From assembly GCA_018648325.1 (NCBI GenBank), contig JABGRK010000011.1:147578-211577 (forward strand): a DNA stretch of 64,000 bases. Direction: 5' to 3'. The DNA is from Chloroflexota bacterium (GTDB lineage: Bacteria; Chloroflexota; Dehalococcoidia; JABGRK01). The first letter of the stretch is position 1. Each line of letters begins with the position of its first letter. Both the position numbers and the translations under genes were made by a program. Positions 54,116 through 62,797 of this stretch are shown in pieces. The notes beneath the pieces are model-generated. The model made no database searches, was not told the origin of the DNA, and was given only the letters and a program-made list of their open reading frames with translations.

Positions 54116-54583
54116 GTGGAAGATAAGATCGATAAACTGATACACGAGTACAAGTTATATTACTGCGTAGAGTGCGGCAAGTGTGTTGCTGCCTGCCCCA
54201 TGAACGTTATATACGATGATTTCACCTATGGTTTTTCCTCCAGAGGTATTATCAGAAAAGTCATACTGGAGCAGGATGTGGTCGATGGTGAGGACATATG
54301 GAATTGCCTGAACTGCAAGTTGTGCGAGGAAGTTTGCCCTGCAGGCGTTAAGTTCTCCGACTTCATAAAAGATGCCAGGGAAAAAGCTATCGCCGAAGGA
54401 CATTCAGAGAATGCGGCTCATTGCGATCGCTGTGGCACTTACTACCTGCCTGTGCGAACGGTATCGGCCTATAAACATATGCTTGATAAGAACCATCGCC
54501 CCGAGGAATTCACCAATCTATGCCCCAAGTGCAAGTTGGACTCTAGCGCCGAACATATGAAGCTGGATGTGTTCAAGAGGTAA
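54116..54583 (+). CDS. hdrC: HdrC-like iron-sulfur protein with C-terminal cysteine pair
   Basis: This 155-residue protein resembles heterodisulfide reductase subunit C: two [4Fe-4S] motifs, YYCVECGKCVAACPMN and CLNCKLCEEVCPAGVKFSDF, separated by RGIIRKVIL. The C-terminal tail adds CDRCGTYYLP and, 29 residues on, CPKC. This is the same arrangement as in the protein at 36461-37174. In classical complexes HdrC relays electrons to HdrB, but no HdrB with CCG motifs lies here. The start is GTG after GAGGAG, 21 bases from fdhA. It closes the operon. Confidence 0.85.
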   Translation: MEDKIDKLIHEYKLYYCVECGKCVAACPMNVIYDDFTYGFSSRGIIRKVILEQDVVDGEDIWNCLNCKLCEEVCPAGVKFSDFIKDAREKAIAEGHSENAAHCDRCGTYYLPVRTVSAYKHMLDKNHRPEEFTNLCPKCKLDSSAEHMKLDVFKR

Positions 54584-54612
54584 CCGCTAATCAATTAGAT
54601 ATGAAGCGCAGT

Positions 54613-55422
54613 TTATATCAGCCCTTGCATTTTTAAACCGTCGTCTATTTCTTTTGACAGATCATAGGCCTGAATTGTCTTTCCGTTACTGTCAACCACA
54701 CTGTCATTTTCGATCCTGACGCGCCCTTCGCAAAACGCCTTTATAGTAGAAACTATCAGCGGGTATTCACGCATCAGTCCATACTTGCGGATGGCCTCAA
54801 ACAGGCTGTTTTCTTCGCCGATGCCTGCCTGTATTTCAGATATGGACTTTCCCCTTATCTGCTCCCAATAACCATCAAACAGCGGCCCTCGTATAGAGAA
54901 CTGGCAGCAGGTAACAGGTGGGCCTTCGTCCAGCTCTGGTGTCGCCTGGTGCATCATGATGCCCGTCTCAGATGCACCTTCATCAATAAGCTGCCAGATA
55001 ACCTCTTTCCATGTGCCCTTGGGTCCGCCAGGAACCGCCGGATGCAGGTTGAGAAGGTTATATTTGCTGCACATTTCCGGTCCTGTAACCAGCATGTATC
55101 CGGCAAGCACACACAAATCAGCCTCATATCCATCAAGAGCACGTATAACTTCCTTGTCGTATGCCGCACGCCACTGATTAATATCAGCCTTTCGTAGTTT
55201 TGGCTCAAACTGTTTGGATGAGCAGTAGATAAGAGGGATACCGTAAGATTTAACCAGTCTGTGGAATTTATCAGTCTCGTCTGCCTGCCCCGGTTCGCGA
55301 TTGCAGAAAACAAAACCTATTTTCGCCTTTATGTTGCCTGATAAGATATTATCCATCGCGGTAGTAAGCAGAGCACGCGAACCGGCACCACGTCCCGAAG
55401 AAAACCAGCCTATCCTATACAT
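54613..55422 (-). CDS. formyltransferase-family protein (PurN/GART-like)
   Basis: This 269-residue protein has the formyltransferase fold: IGWFSSGRGAGSRALL at the start, FVFCNRE, VLAGYMLVTGPEM, NLHPAVPGGPKGTW (Asn-His of the active site) and PELDEGPPVTCCQF with the conserved Asp. It is longer than PurN (about 200 residues), with an extra 60-residue C-terminus. The substrate could be glycinamide ribonucleotide or another amine using 10-formyl-tetrahydrofolate. No purine genes are adjacent. It overlaps the PHP gene by 13 bases and closes the long minus-strand series. Confidence 0.83.
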   Translation of the reverse strand: MYRIGWFSSGRGAGSRALLTTAMDNILSGNIKAKIGFVFCNREPGQADETDKFHRLVKSYGIPLIYCSSKQFEPKLRKADINQWRAAYDKEVIRALDGYEADLCVLAGYMLVTGPEMCSKYNLLNLHPAVPGGPKGTWKEVIWQLIDEGASETGIMMHQATPELDEGPPVTCCQFSIRGPLFDGYWEQIRGKSISEIQAGIGEENSLFEAIRKYGLMREYPLIVSTIKAFCEGRVRIENDSVVDSNGKTIQAYDLSKEIDDGLKMQGLI

Positions 55423-56087
55423 AACCGCTTCCTTATCTTCTTGGATGCCTTGCGCATCACCGATACAAGGCGGTGAAAGGGGTTGGCAATGTGCCCGTTT
55501 ATAGTTGCTTTCATCAGGGATTTCTTAAACCCTTCGGCACCTGCAAATTCGGGCATCTCTATATACGAAGATCCTATCTCGACTACCGTATGTGCGTCGC
55601 TACCAGCACTTCCCAGAAGCCTGTGCTTTTTAGCAAATCTATACGCTTTTGCCGAATCTCCCGGAAATACCGTATGTGAGTTGAAAACCTCGATTATATC
55701 AATGTCCTTCACGATCGATTCCAGCGCTGAACGTTCAATTGCCGATGGCCTGAAGTGGCTATCAAACGGATGTGGAATAAGTACCAACCCGCCTTGGGCT
55801 TTAATGCGTTTTACAGTTTCTTGTGGCGTTAGGTCCGGTGGCACCCGCTTTGTCAAAAACAGCCCGATAATCTCGCCACGGGACGTTCTGATCTCCTCAC
55901 CTACTATCACTGTAAACGGAGCCATTTCTTTGAGCAAAACAGCCCCTTCTATACTGTTGTGGTCTGTAAGCGCAAGACAGTTGACTCCAGTAGCAACGCA
56001 CTGACTTACAATGTCCTCAAGCGAGCTGTGGGAATCCCCTGAATACTGGCTATGTAAATGAAGGTCAGCCTTTAACATATGGCGCAT
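55410..56087 (-). CDS. PHP-domain metal-dependent phosphoesterase
   Basis: This 225-residue PHP protein shows the metal motifs ADLHLHSQYSGDS (HxH), LTDHNSIEG, VGEEI, LIPHPFDS and GSDAHT in the expected order. Related small PHP proteins act on 3',5'-nucleotides or short RNAs (YciV/TrpH group); the substrate here is unknown. Two ATGs are possible (56087 and 56078). It lies between xseB and the formyltransferase-like gene, overlapping the latter. Confidence 0.85.
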   Translation of the reverse strand: MRHMLKADLHLHSQYSGDSHSSLEDIVSQCVATGVNCLALTDHNSIEGAVLLKEMAPFTVIVGEEIRTSRGEIIGLFLTKRVPPDLTPQETVKRIKAQGGLVLIPHPFDSHFRPSAIERSALESIVKDIDIIEVFNSHTVFPGDSAKAYRFAKKHRLLGSAGSDAHTVVEIGSSYIEMPEFAGAEGFKKSLMKATINGHIANPFHRLVSVMRKASKKIRKRLCIG

Positions 56088-56119
56088 GTCTCCATTAATT
56101 CGTTTCTATTTACTAACAA

Positions 56120-56329
56120 TCACTCGGTTTCGTCAAATGCTGTTTGCAGCTTGGATATCTTTAGCTCCGCTGCGTTAAGAAGCTGGTTACATTGTTTGCT
56201 CAGCTTCATGCCCTCCTCGTAGAGGGCCAAAGACTGCTCAAGAGTAAGGTCCCCGGCATCCAGCTTGCTCACCACTTCTTCAAGTTTGGTTAGAAGTTGT
56301 TCAAATGAGGGTTCCTTGGTGTCCATCAC
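56120..56329 (-). CDS. xseB: exodeoxyribonuclease VII small subunit
   Basis: This 69-residue XseB has the family pattern SFEQLLTKLEEVVSKLDAGDLTLEQSLALYEEGMKLSKQCNQLL. It binds XseA to form exonuclease VII, which degrades single-stranded DNA. It overlaps xseA by 29 bases, so the two are translationally coupled. Confidence 0.94.
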   Translation of the reverse strand: MMDTKEPSFEQLLTKLEEVVSKLDAGDLTLEQSLALYEEGMKLSKQCNQLLNAAELKISKLQTAFDETE

Positions 56330-57503
56330 TTCTTTTACCCGTTACCTTTCCTTTTATCTGTCCATCGCTTACCTGCAAGATGAGTGCCTCTCCGCCGCGC
56401 ACATCGCCAGTACGGGTAACAATCTTGCCTGATGCCTTCTGGACTATGGCATAGCCTCGTTTAAGCGTTCCCATGGGATCAAGAGACTTAAGTTGCGATG
56501 TAGACGCACTTAGTTCGGACCGGATTAGGGCAACAGAGCTTCTGACCTGCCTGCCCGTCATGTCAAGCAGATCGTCTATGCGCTGACGGCTCCTTGAGAG
56601 ATCCGGTGCTTTAACACCTTCATAAACGTATTTTAACCTTTCACGCCTCTGTGTCAATCCGTCCTGCGCCAAGTTTAATATCGTATTTGTATACGAGTCG
56701 ATACGTTCCTTTATTTCGACTATGTCGGGCACTGCTATCTCTGCCGCCGCCGATGGGGTAGGGGCGCGCTTGTCAGCAACGTAGTCGGTAATGGTGGAAT
56801 CAGTCTCATGTCCAACACCGCTGATGATAGGTACGTTGCTGCTGTAAACGGCCCTGGCCACGATCTCCTCGTTAAACGCCCAAAGGTCTTCCAGCGATCC
56901 TCCTCCCCTTGCCATAATAATTACGTCTATATCGTCTGACCCGTTCAGCTCAGATAGCGCGTTCACAATACCGGGTGCGGCTTTGTCACCCTGAACCATG
57001 GTCGGCGCTACTATAAGTTCGGCCAGCGGATAGCGCCGTGTGATGATGTTAACAACGTCTCTGTAGGCAGCACTAACCGGCGATGTAACAACCCCTATGC
57101 GACGGGGATAGGCGGGTAATTGGCGCTTTCTGGACTCGTCAAACAAGCCCTCTTTTTCCAGCTTGCCCTTGAGTTGTTCAAAGGCCAGGTGCAGTTCACC
57201 CACACCTTCCGGTTGAATGAGGTCAACATAGATTTGCAGATCGCCTTTTAGCTCATATAAAGAAAGACGGCCATGTACTATGACCGCCATGCCATTTTTT
57301 AGTTCAATTGATGGTCGTTCGCTCTTGAACATTACGCACTTGAGCTGCCCCGACCCATCTTTGACAGTGAAGTACAGGTGATCGGCCTGCGATTTGTACA
57401 TGTTGGATATTTCGCCCTTGACCCAGAGGTCACTAAGCCGCTCATTGCTCTCCAACAGTTCGCGAGCGTATGAGGTTACCTCACCTACACCGTAGATTTG
57501 CAT
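56301..57503 (-). CDS. xseA: exodeoxyribonuclease VII large subunit
   Basis: This 400-residue XseA has an N-terminal OB fold (LSDLWVKGEISNMYKSQADHLYFTVKDGSGQLKCVMF) and the catalytic domain (RIGVVTSPVSAAYRDVVNIITRRYP, IIMARGGGSLEDLWAFNEE, ISGVGHETDSTITDYVADKRAPTPSAAAE). A long coiled-coil C-terminus follows, then DPMGTLKRGYAIV. The length is close to the 400-450 norm. Its start is separated from efp by almost no bases. Confidence 0.96.
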   Translation of the reverse strand: MQIYGVGEVTSYARELLESNERLSDLWVKGEISNMYKSQADHLYFTVKDGSGQLKCVMFKSERPSIELKNGMAVIVHGRLSLYELKGDLQIYVDLIQPEGVGELHLAFEQLKGKLEKEGLFDESRKRQLPAYPRRIGVVTSPVSAAYRDVVNIITRRYPLAELIVAPTMVQGDKAAPGIVNALSELNGSDDIDVIIMARGGGSLEDLWAFNEEIVARAVYSSNVPIISGVGHETDSTITDYVADKRAPTPSAAAEIAVPDIVEIKERIDSYTNTILNLAQDGLTQRRERLKYVYEGVKAPDLSRSRQRIDDLLDMTGRQVRSSVALIRSELSASTSQLKSLDPMGTLKRGYAIVQKASGKIVTRTGDVRGGEALILQVSDGQIKGKVTGKRSDGHQGTLI

Positions 57504-58064
57504 CTAACTAACTCTTTCGAGATAAGTTCCTGTTCTTGTATCAACGCTTATGGTGTCCCCTATGTTGAGAAACATGGGTACTTGCACAATCAACCCTGTT
57601 TCCAGCGTAGCCGGTTTGTTTCCACCCGTAGCTGTGTCTCCCTTAAAACTGGGGCCTGTATCTGTGATATTCAGATGCACCGAATTGGGCAGTTCCACGC
57701 CAATTGCTTTCTCATCGTATACCATAACCTCCAGCTCCTGGCCATCCTTGATGTAATTTACGCCATCACCCAGAAGATCGGTGTTTATCATCGTCTGCTC
57801 ATAAGTTTCGGTGTCCATGAAATAATATAGATCATTTTCCGAATACAGGTAGCTGGAACGTCTCTTTTCAATGTGCGCAGGTGTGAACTTTGAACCCGAC
57901 TGAAAGGTTTTTTCGATGCTGTGTCCGGCACGCAAATCCTTCAGCTTGAGCCTCACCTGTGCACTGCCTCGCCCCGTTTTTATATGCTCCCAGTCAACTA
58001 TAGTGTATAATTGCCCGTCCATTTCAATGGTCAGGCCCTTTTTTAAGTCCCCTGTGCCTATCAT
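57504..58064 (-). CDS. efp: translation elongation factor P
   Basis: EF-P relieves ribosome stalling at proline runs. The 186 residues show three beta domains: KKGLTIEMDGQLYTIVDWEH, LKDLRAGHSIEKTFQSG, and the C-terminal TGLIVQVPMFLNIGDTISVDTRTGTYLERV. The tip of domain I reads HIKTGRGSAQVR: arginine occupies the loop site that is lysine in E. coli (modified by EpmA) and in Bacillus. An arginine there is rhamnosylated in Pseudomonas by EarP, which is not encoded in this window. It lies between the peptidase gene (19 bases) and xseA. Confidence 0.95.
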   Translation of the reverse strand: MIGTGDLKKGLTIEMDGQLYTIVDWEHIKTGRGSAQVRLKLKDLRAGHSIEKTFQSGSKFTPAHIEKRRSSYLYSENDLYYFMDTETYEQTMINTDLLGDGVNYIKDGQELEVMVYDEKAIGVELPNSVHLNITDTGPSFKGDTATGGNKPATLETGLIVQVPMFLNIGDTISVDTRTGTYLERVS

Positions 58065-58083
58065 AATTCCTCCCAGGTTAGTT

Positions 58084-59157
58084 TTACTTGGAAACGTGCG
58101 TCAGCAGTCGCGTTTTGCCCTTTTCTAACACTACCATGTCTTCAATGCGGACGCCACCCCATCCGGGGATATATATGCCCGGCTCGATCGTAAAAACCAT
58201 GCCATTTTGTAGTATGTCTTCAGATTTTTCGCCCAGCTTTGGTTCTTCGTGCACAACAAGACCTGTGCCATGCCCCAGTGCGTGCAGAAAATACTGGCCA
58301 TAACCGGCATCCGCAATAACGTTTCTGGCAATCCCGTCAGCCTGATGGCCGGTCATGCCGCTTTCTATCTTATCGATTGCCGCTATCTGGGATTTCAGAA
58401 CTATATCGTAGATTTCCTTATATTTATCACCCGGTTCGCCCAAACACAGCGTGCGGGTTGTATCGCTGCCATAGCCGTCAATACGCGCCCCAAAGTCTAT
58501 AATGATCGGATCTCCCGGTGCAATTACACGATCAGAGTTGGAATGATGAGGGAAAGCGGAATTGGGCCCCGATGCGACTATTATACCGAAGGGAACAGAC
58601 CCACTGCCGTTCTCCCTTAATATACGTTCAAGGAGCCAGGCGAGTTCCTTTTCGCTCATGCCGATCTTAATCTGCTGATTCATACTCTCGAATGATGCAT
58701 CGGCAACAGCTGCTGCTTTCTGCATTGACTCCAGCTCTTGCGCATCTTTGATCGTACGCAGACCGGTTACCATATCGCCTGTTGCAACAAGTTCTACGGC
58801 CTTTTCGACGGAATCAAGAGCGATATTCATTTTGCTATATGTGCTATAGGTGATACCCGTATCGTCAAAACCCAGCTTTGATATGCCCATACCAGAAATA
58901 ATATCGGGCAGCCAGTTGTGAATTTCGCCTTTTGTATTGATGATACTGATTTCGGAAGTAGGGGATGCATCCTGCCTGGCCCACTCGACATAACGTGAGT
59001 CCAGTGCCAGTATGGCATCGTCTTGTGAAATAATGAGATAACCGGCAGTACTTGAGAATCCGGAAAGGTAGCGGCGGTCCTTCTGCTGTGATATAAGCAG
59101 GGCATCAATTCCGGCTTCGGTCATCTTTTGGCGAAGACCGTTTAACCGCTGATTCAT
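58084..59157 (-). CDS. Xaa-Pro aminopeptidase-type M24 metallopeptidase
   Basis: This 357-residue protein has a creatinase-like N-terminal domain (LRQKMTEAGIDALLISQQKDRRYLSGF) and the pita-bread M24 domain. Metal ligands are visible in IIDFGARIDGYGSDTTRTL (two Asp), HALGHGTGLVVHEEP (His), MVFTIEPGIYIPGWGGVRIEDMVV (two Glu). It probably removes N-terminal residues before proline. An aminopeptidase P/PepQ gene next to efp is a common arrangement in many bacteria. It is three bases after aroQ. Confidence 0.92.
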   Translation of the reverse strand: MNQRLNGLRQKMTEAGIDALLISQQKDRRYLSGFSSTAGYLIISQDDAILALDSRYVEWARQDASPTSEISIINTKGEIHNWLPDIISGMGISKLGFDDTGITYSTYSKMNIALDSVEKAVELVATGDMVTGLRTIKDAQELESMQKAAAVADASFESMNQQIKIGMSEKELAWLLERILRENGSGSVPFGIIVASGPNSAFPHHSNSDRVIAPGDPIIIDFGARIDGYGSDTTRTLCLGEPGDKYKEIYDIVLKSQIAAIDKIESGMTGHQADGIARNVIADAGYGQYFLHALGHGTGLVVHEEPKLGEKSEDILQNGMVFTIEPGIYIPGWGGVRIEDMVVLEKGKTRLLTHVSK

Positions 59158-59160
59158 ACT

Positions 59161-59595
59161 TTATGAGCCCTCTTTCAATATGTCAGCCAGAGTCTCAAGA
59201 GCGACAAGATAGCTTCTGTATCCCAAACCGGCTATCTGGCCCAGCGCAATTGGAGCTATTACCGACTTCTGTCTCCACTCCTCACGGGCGTGGATGTTTG
59301 ACAAGTGCACTTCGATAATAGGAGCCTTAAGGTCGGCCAGCGCATCCCTCAGAGACAGCCCGTAGTGAGTCAGTGCACCGGGGTTGATGATGATCCCGTC
59401 CGCCTTTTTTGACTGAACGGCATCTACGATGTCACCCTCGCTGTTAGACTGAAACGCCTCGATGCCTATACCAAGCGCCTTTGCCCTGTCGGCGAGTTTA
59501 GCGTTGATTTCATCCAGCGACACACTGCCATAAATCTCGTTATCCCTTTGTCCCAGTTGATTCAGGTTAGGTCCGTTAATTACCAGTATCTTCAT
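59161..59595 (-). CDS. aroQ: 3-dehydroquinate dehydratase, type II
   Basis: This enzyme converts 3-dehydroquinate to 3-dehydroshikimate in the shikimate pathway. The 144 residues fit the small dodecameric type II enzyme: ILVINGPNLNQLGQRDNEIYG with the catalytic tyrosine, FQSNSEGDIVDAV, IINPGALTHYGLSLRDAL and IEVHLSNIHAREEWR. Usual NPGAYTHTS is replaced by NPGALTHYG, a modest variation. It overlaps topA by 20 bases. No other shikimate genes are in the window. Confidence 0.93.
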   Translation of the reverse strand: MKILVINGPNLNQLGQRDNEIYGSVSLDEINAKLADRAKALGIGIEAFQSNSEGDIVDAVQSKKADGIIINPGALTHYGLSLRDALADLKAPIIEVHLSNIHAREEWRQKSVIAPIALGQIAGLGYRSYLVALETLADILKEGS

Positions 59596-61645
59596 TACCT
59601 GCTACCTCGCTTTTTGAAGTATCCGGTTTCTTGTTGCTGGTGTAGTCGCACTTGGGGAAGGTTGAACAACCAAAGAATTTGCGCCCTTTCTTGGAGCGCC
59701 TCTCAATCAAATCACCCTCACCGCATTGCGGGCATTTTATGCCTGTCTCTTTAACGATTGATTTGGTGTTTTTGCACTCGGGGAAACCGGTACATGCAAT
59801 GAATTTGCCAAAGCGGCCCTGCTTGATTACCATGGGCTGGCCGCATTTATCACAGTCAACGCCGGCAGGCTCATCCTCAACTACAACCTTCTGTATGGCC
59901 TCATCCGCTTTAACAAGATCTTTATCAAAAGATTCGTAGAATTTCCTGATAATGGGGACCCACTGCTGCTGGCCTTCGGCTATTACATCCAGCTCATCTT
60001 CAATCGACGCCGTAAATCCCAGATCCACGATGTCCCTAAAATGCTCTGTTAGCAGGTCGCTTACCAGCATACCTATCTCTTCAGGCGTAAAAGCACCCTT
60101 CACCTTGGTCACATAGCCACGCCCCTGGATAATAGACAGGATTGGCGCGTAAGTACTCGGTCTACCTACCCCGTTTTCCTCCAACGCCTTGATTATTGTA
60201 GCCTCGGTATACCTTGGCGGTGGCTGTGTGAAGTGCTGATCGGGTATAAGGCTTATCAAGTCCAGTATTTCGTCCTTGGTAAGTTTGGGCAGCGGCGGTT
60301 TTTTGCCGTTGTCCTCATCCTCTTCATCAACACTCTCGCTGTACAGAGCAAGAAATCCCGGGAACTTCACCTTGGAAGCCGTAACTCGAAAAAGGTAATC
60401 CTTAGCTGGCTTTTGCGGTTTAGCATTAATGTTTGCAGTATCTGTACCGATTACAGCCGGTGACATCTGAGAAGCTACCATCCGATTCCAGATCAGATTA
60501 TACAACCTGTGCTGATCCCGGGATAAATAGCCCTTGATCTTATCAGGTTCCCTGAGCACCGATGAGGGGCGTACTGCCTCGTGAGCCTCCTGTGCACCCT
60601 TTGACTTCTTAGCAAAAATTCTTGCCGTTTTGGGCAGATATGTATCCCCGTATTTTTCAGCGATAAATGTTCTGGTAGTTTCCAGCGCATCAGCTGATAC
60701 CCTTGTGGAATCGGTACGCATGTAGGTTATCAGACCAACCGTGCCCTCCTTGCCCAGCGCCAGCCCTTCGTAAAGTTGCTGTGCTATGGACATAGTGCGT
60801 CTGGAATCCCATTTCAGCTTACGGTATGCCTCCTGCTGCAGTGTACTGGTTATAAAGGGTGGTGCTGGTTGTCTGCGGGTTTCCTTGTGCTTGATTTCAG
60901 CAACACTGTACACAGCCTTCTGAAGCTCAGATGTAAACTTTTTAACCTCATCCTGGCTTGATATGACTATCTTTTTGCTTCCCTTGGCTGCGTATCCTAT
61001 TAAATCGGTTTTGAAGGGTTTTGACGGCTTACCTTTTGTTTGTTTGGCCAGCTCAGCGTCTATGCTCCAGTACTCAACCGGTGTAAATTCCTTGATCTGG
61101 CGCTCGCGATCAACGATCATCTTGAGCACGGCCGACTGCACCCGTCCTGCAGAGAGACCCCTGCGTACCTTGCGCCATAGCAGTGGACTCAGCTTGTAAC
61201 CCACCAGCCGGTCCAGAACACGGCGTGCCTGCTGAGCATTAACCAGGTGCATATCTATATCACGCGGATGATTAAACGCCTCTTTAACAGCATCCTTGGT
61301 GATTTCCTGGAACACAACCCTATATGCCTTTTTCTTCTTATCAGGATCGGTCGCCTCCAGCAGATGCCACGATATTGCCTCTCCTTCACGATCAGGGTCA
61401 GTTGCCAGATAGATCGCGGAGGCATTTTTAGCTGCCTTTTTGAGCTCGGTAACGACCTTTCTTTTATCGCGCGGAATAAGATAGTGGGGGGCAAAATCGT
61501 CTTCCACGTCAACGCCCAGCTTGCTTTTGGGCAAATCCCTGACGTGTCCAACCGATGCTTTAACTTCATATTTGCTTCCCAGATACTGACCAATGGTTTT
61601 AGCCTTGGCCGGCGACTCTACTATAACCAGTTTTTTGCTTGCCAT
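59576..61645 (-). CDS. topA: DNA topoisomerase I
   Basis: This 689-residue type IA topoisomerase relaxes negative supercoils. The N-terminal TOPRIM domain (KKLVIVESPAKAKTIGQYLG, ATDPDREGEAISWHL) is followed by ARRVLDRLVGYKLSPLLW and the active tyrosine in GLITYMRTDSTRVSADAL. RYTEATIIKALEENGVGRPSTYAPIL comes after that. Two C-terminal zinc-finger units (CDKCGQPM, CTGFPEC and CPQCGEG, CSTFPKC) follow. It is shorter than the E. coli enzyme, as usual in this type. dprA is ten bases upstream. Confidence 0.97.
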   Translation of the reverse strand: MASKKLVIVESPAKAKTIGQYLGSKYEVKASVGHVRDLPKSKLGVDVEDDFAPHYLIPRDKRKVVTELKKAAKNASAIYLATDPDREGEAISWHLLEATDPDKKKKAYRVVFQEITKDAVKEAFNHPRDIDMHLVNAQQARRVLDRLVGYKLSPLLWRKVRRGLSAGRVQSAVLKMIVDRERQIKEFTPVEYWSIDAELAKQTKGKPSKPFKTDLIGYAAKGSKKIVISSQDEVKKFTSELQKAVYSVAEIKHKETRRQPAPPFITSTLQQEAYRKLKWDSRRTMSIAQQLYEGLALGKEGTVGLITYMRTDSTRVSADALETTRTFIAEKYGDTYLPKTARIFAKKSKGAQEAHEAVRPSSVLREPDKIKGYLSRDQHRLYNLIWNRMVASQMSPAVIGTDTANINAKPQKPAKDYLFRVTASKVKFPGFLALYSESVDEEDEDNGKKPPLPKLTKDEILDLISLIPDQHFTQPPPRYTEATIIKALEENGVGRPSTYAPILSIIQGRGYVTKVKGAFTPEEIGMLVSDLLTEHFRDIVDLGFTASIEDELDVIAEGQQQWVPIIRKFYESFDKDLVKADEAIQKVVVEDEPAGVDCDKCGQPMVIKQGRFGKFIACTGFPECKNTKSIVKETGIKCPQCGEGDLIERRSKKGRKFFGCSTFPKCDYTSNKKPDTSKSEVAGNEDTGN

Positions 61646-61655
61646 CTATTACCCT

Positions 61656-62759
61656 TTACGCATTAATTATATTTGACTGTCTTGATAGTACATAGTTCAT
61701 GCCGTTTACCTGCTTGACAAGTCCTCGCAGTTCCATCATAGCAAGATTGCTGCTCACAATTGCTATACCAAGGCCGCTGCTACGGCATATTGCATCTATA
61801 TGAGTCGGATCGTACGATAGCTGCTTTATCAGCGCAGATTCCGTCTCACTTACCATTATTGATTGTTTTGGCTCGACCTGTGCCGGAATAGCGCTCAGGT
61901 TTAGCTCCTCTAGTATGTCTTCGGCTTGCATTACCAGCTTGGCTCCATCTTGAATCAAATGGTTGGTTCCGCGGCTCAAGGGCGATAGCACGTTGCCTGG
62001 TACTGCAAAAACTTCTCTATTTTGTTCCAGAGCCATGTCCGCGGTAATCAGTGCGCCGCTGGCATCTGCAGCTTCCACAACCAGTACTCCCAGGCTAAGT
62101 CCGCTCATAATACGATTGCGCCGTGGGAAATTATGCGCCGCAGGCTTGGTTCCAATAGGGTAGTCGCTTATCAGTGCGCCGTTTTCCGCTATGTGCTTAG
62201 CAAGCTCAGCATTTTCTGCCGGGTAAATCATATCCAAACCACAACCCATAACGGCAATGGTTCGTCCTCCGGCACGAAGCGCTGCCTTGTGCGCTACGGT
62301 GTCAATTCCCCTTGCAAGGCCGCTGATAACGGTTATCTTATTGCGAGCAAGGTCCTTGGATATCCCCTCGGCGATTTCTTTGCCGTATACAGATGCCTGC
62401 CTTGAGCCTACCACCGCTATAGACCAGTAATCGTTCGCAGTAAGCATTCCCTTTACATATATAACGGGTGGGGCATCGTATATGTCACGCAGCTGGCTGG
62501 GATACTCAGGATCGTTCCATGTGTGTGCCTTAACGTTGTGCGTTGCCAGCTTTTCCATCTCCCTGTCAAGAGCTATAGACGATCGCCCGGAAATAATAGC
62601 CTCAACAGATTTTGTATCCAACCCGGCAGCCTTTAGTTGCTTGGCATCAGCATGCCACGCCTGTTCCATGGAGGCAAAATTTTGCTCCAGCTTAAGCGTT
62701 CTGGCACGTCCGATCCCAGGTATTAAATTGAAGCCAATGTAATAGCTAACTTGAGACAT
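61656..62759 (-). CDS. dprA: DNA-processing protein DprA
   Basis: DprA protects incoming single-stranded DNA and loads RecA during transformation. The 367-residue protein has a short N-terminal helix-hairpin region (LIPGIGRARTLKLEQ), the Rossmann core IAVVGSRQASVYGKEIAEGIS, SGLARGIDTVAHKAALRAGGRTIAVMGCGLDMIYPAEN, FPRRNRIMSGLSLGVLVVEA and VFAVPGN, and a C-terminal winged helix. Together with comEA/comEC elsewhere in the window it suggests a natural-transformation capability. It is 38 bases downstream of the DUF5343 gene and ten upstream of topA, a classic pair. Confidence 0.96.
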   Translation of the reverse strand: MSQVSYYIGFNLIPGIGRARTLKLEQNFASMEQAWHADAKQLKAAGLDTKSVEAIISGRSSIALDREMEKLATHNVKAHTWNDPEYPSQLRDIYDAPPVIYVKGMLTANDYWSIAVVGSRQASVYGKEIAEGISKDLARNKITVISGLARGIDTVAHKAALRAGGRTIAVMGCGLDMIYPAENAELAKHIAENGALISDYPIGTKPAAHNFPRRNRIMSGLSLGVLVVEAADASGALITADMALEQNREVFAVPGNVLSPLSRGTNHLIQDGAKLVMQAEDILEELNLSAIPAQVEPKQSIMVSETESALIKQLSYDPTHIDAICRSSGLGIAIVSSNLAMMELRGLVKQVNGMNYVLSRQSNIINA

Positions 62760-62797
62760 TTCTCGTTATTGTAGCATAGGAGGCAAAGATGCGGCAA

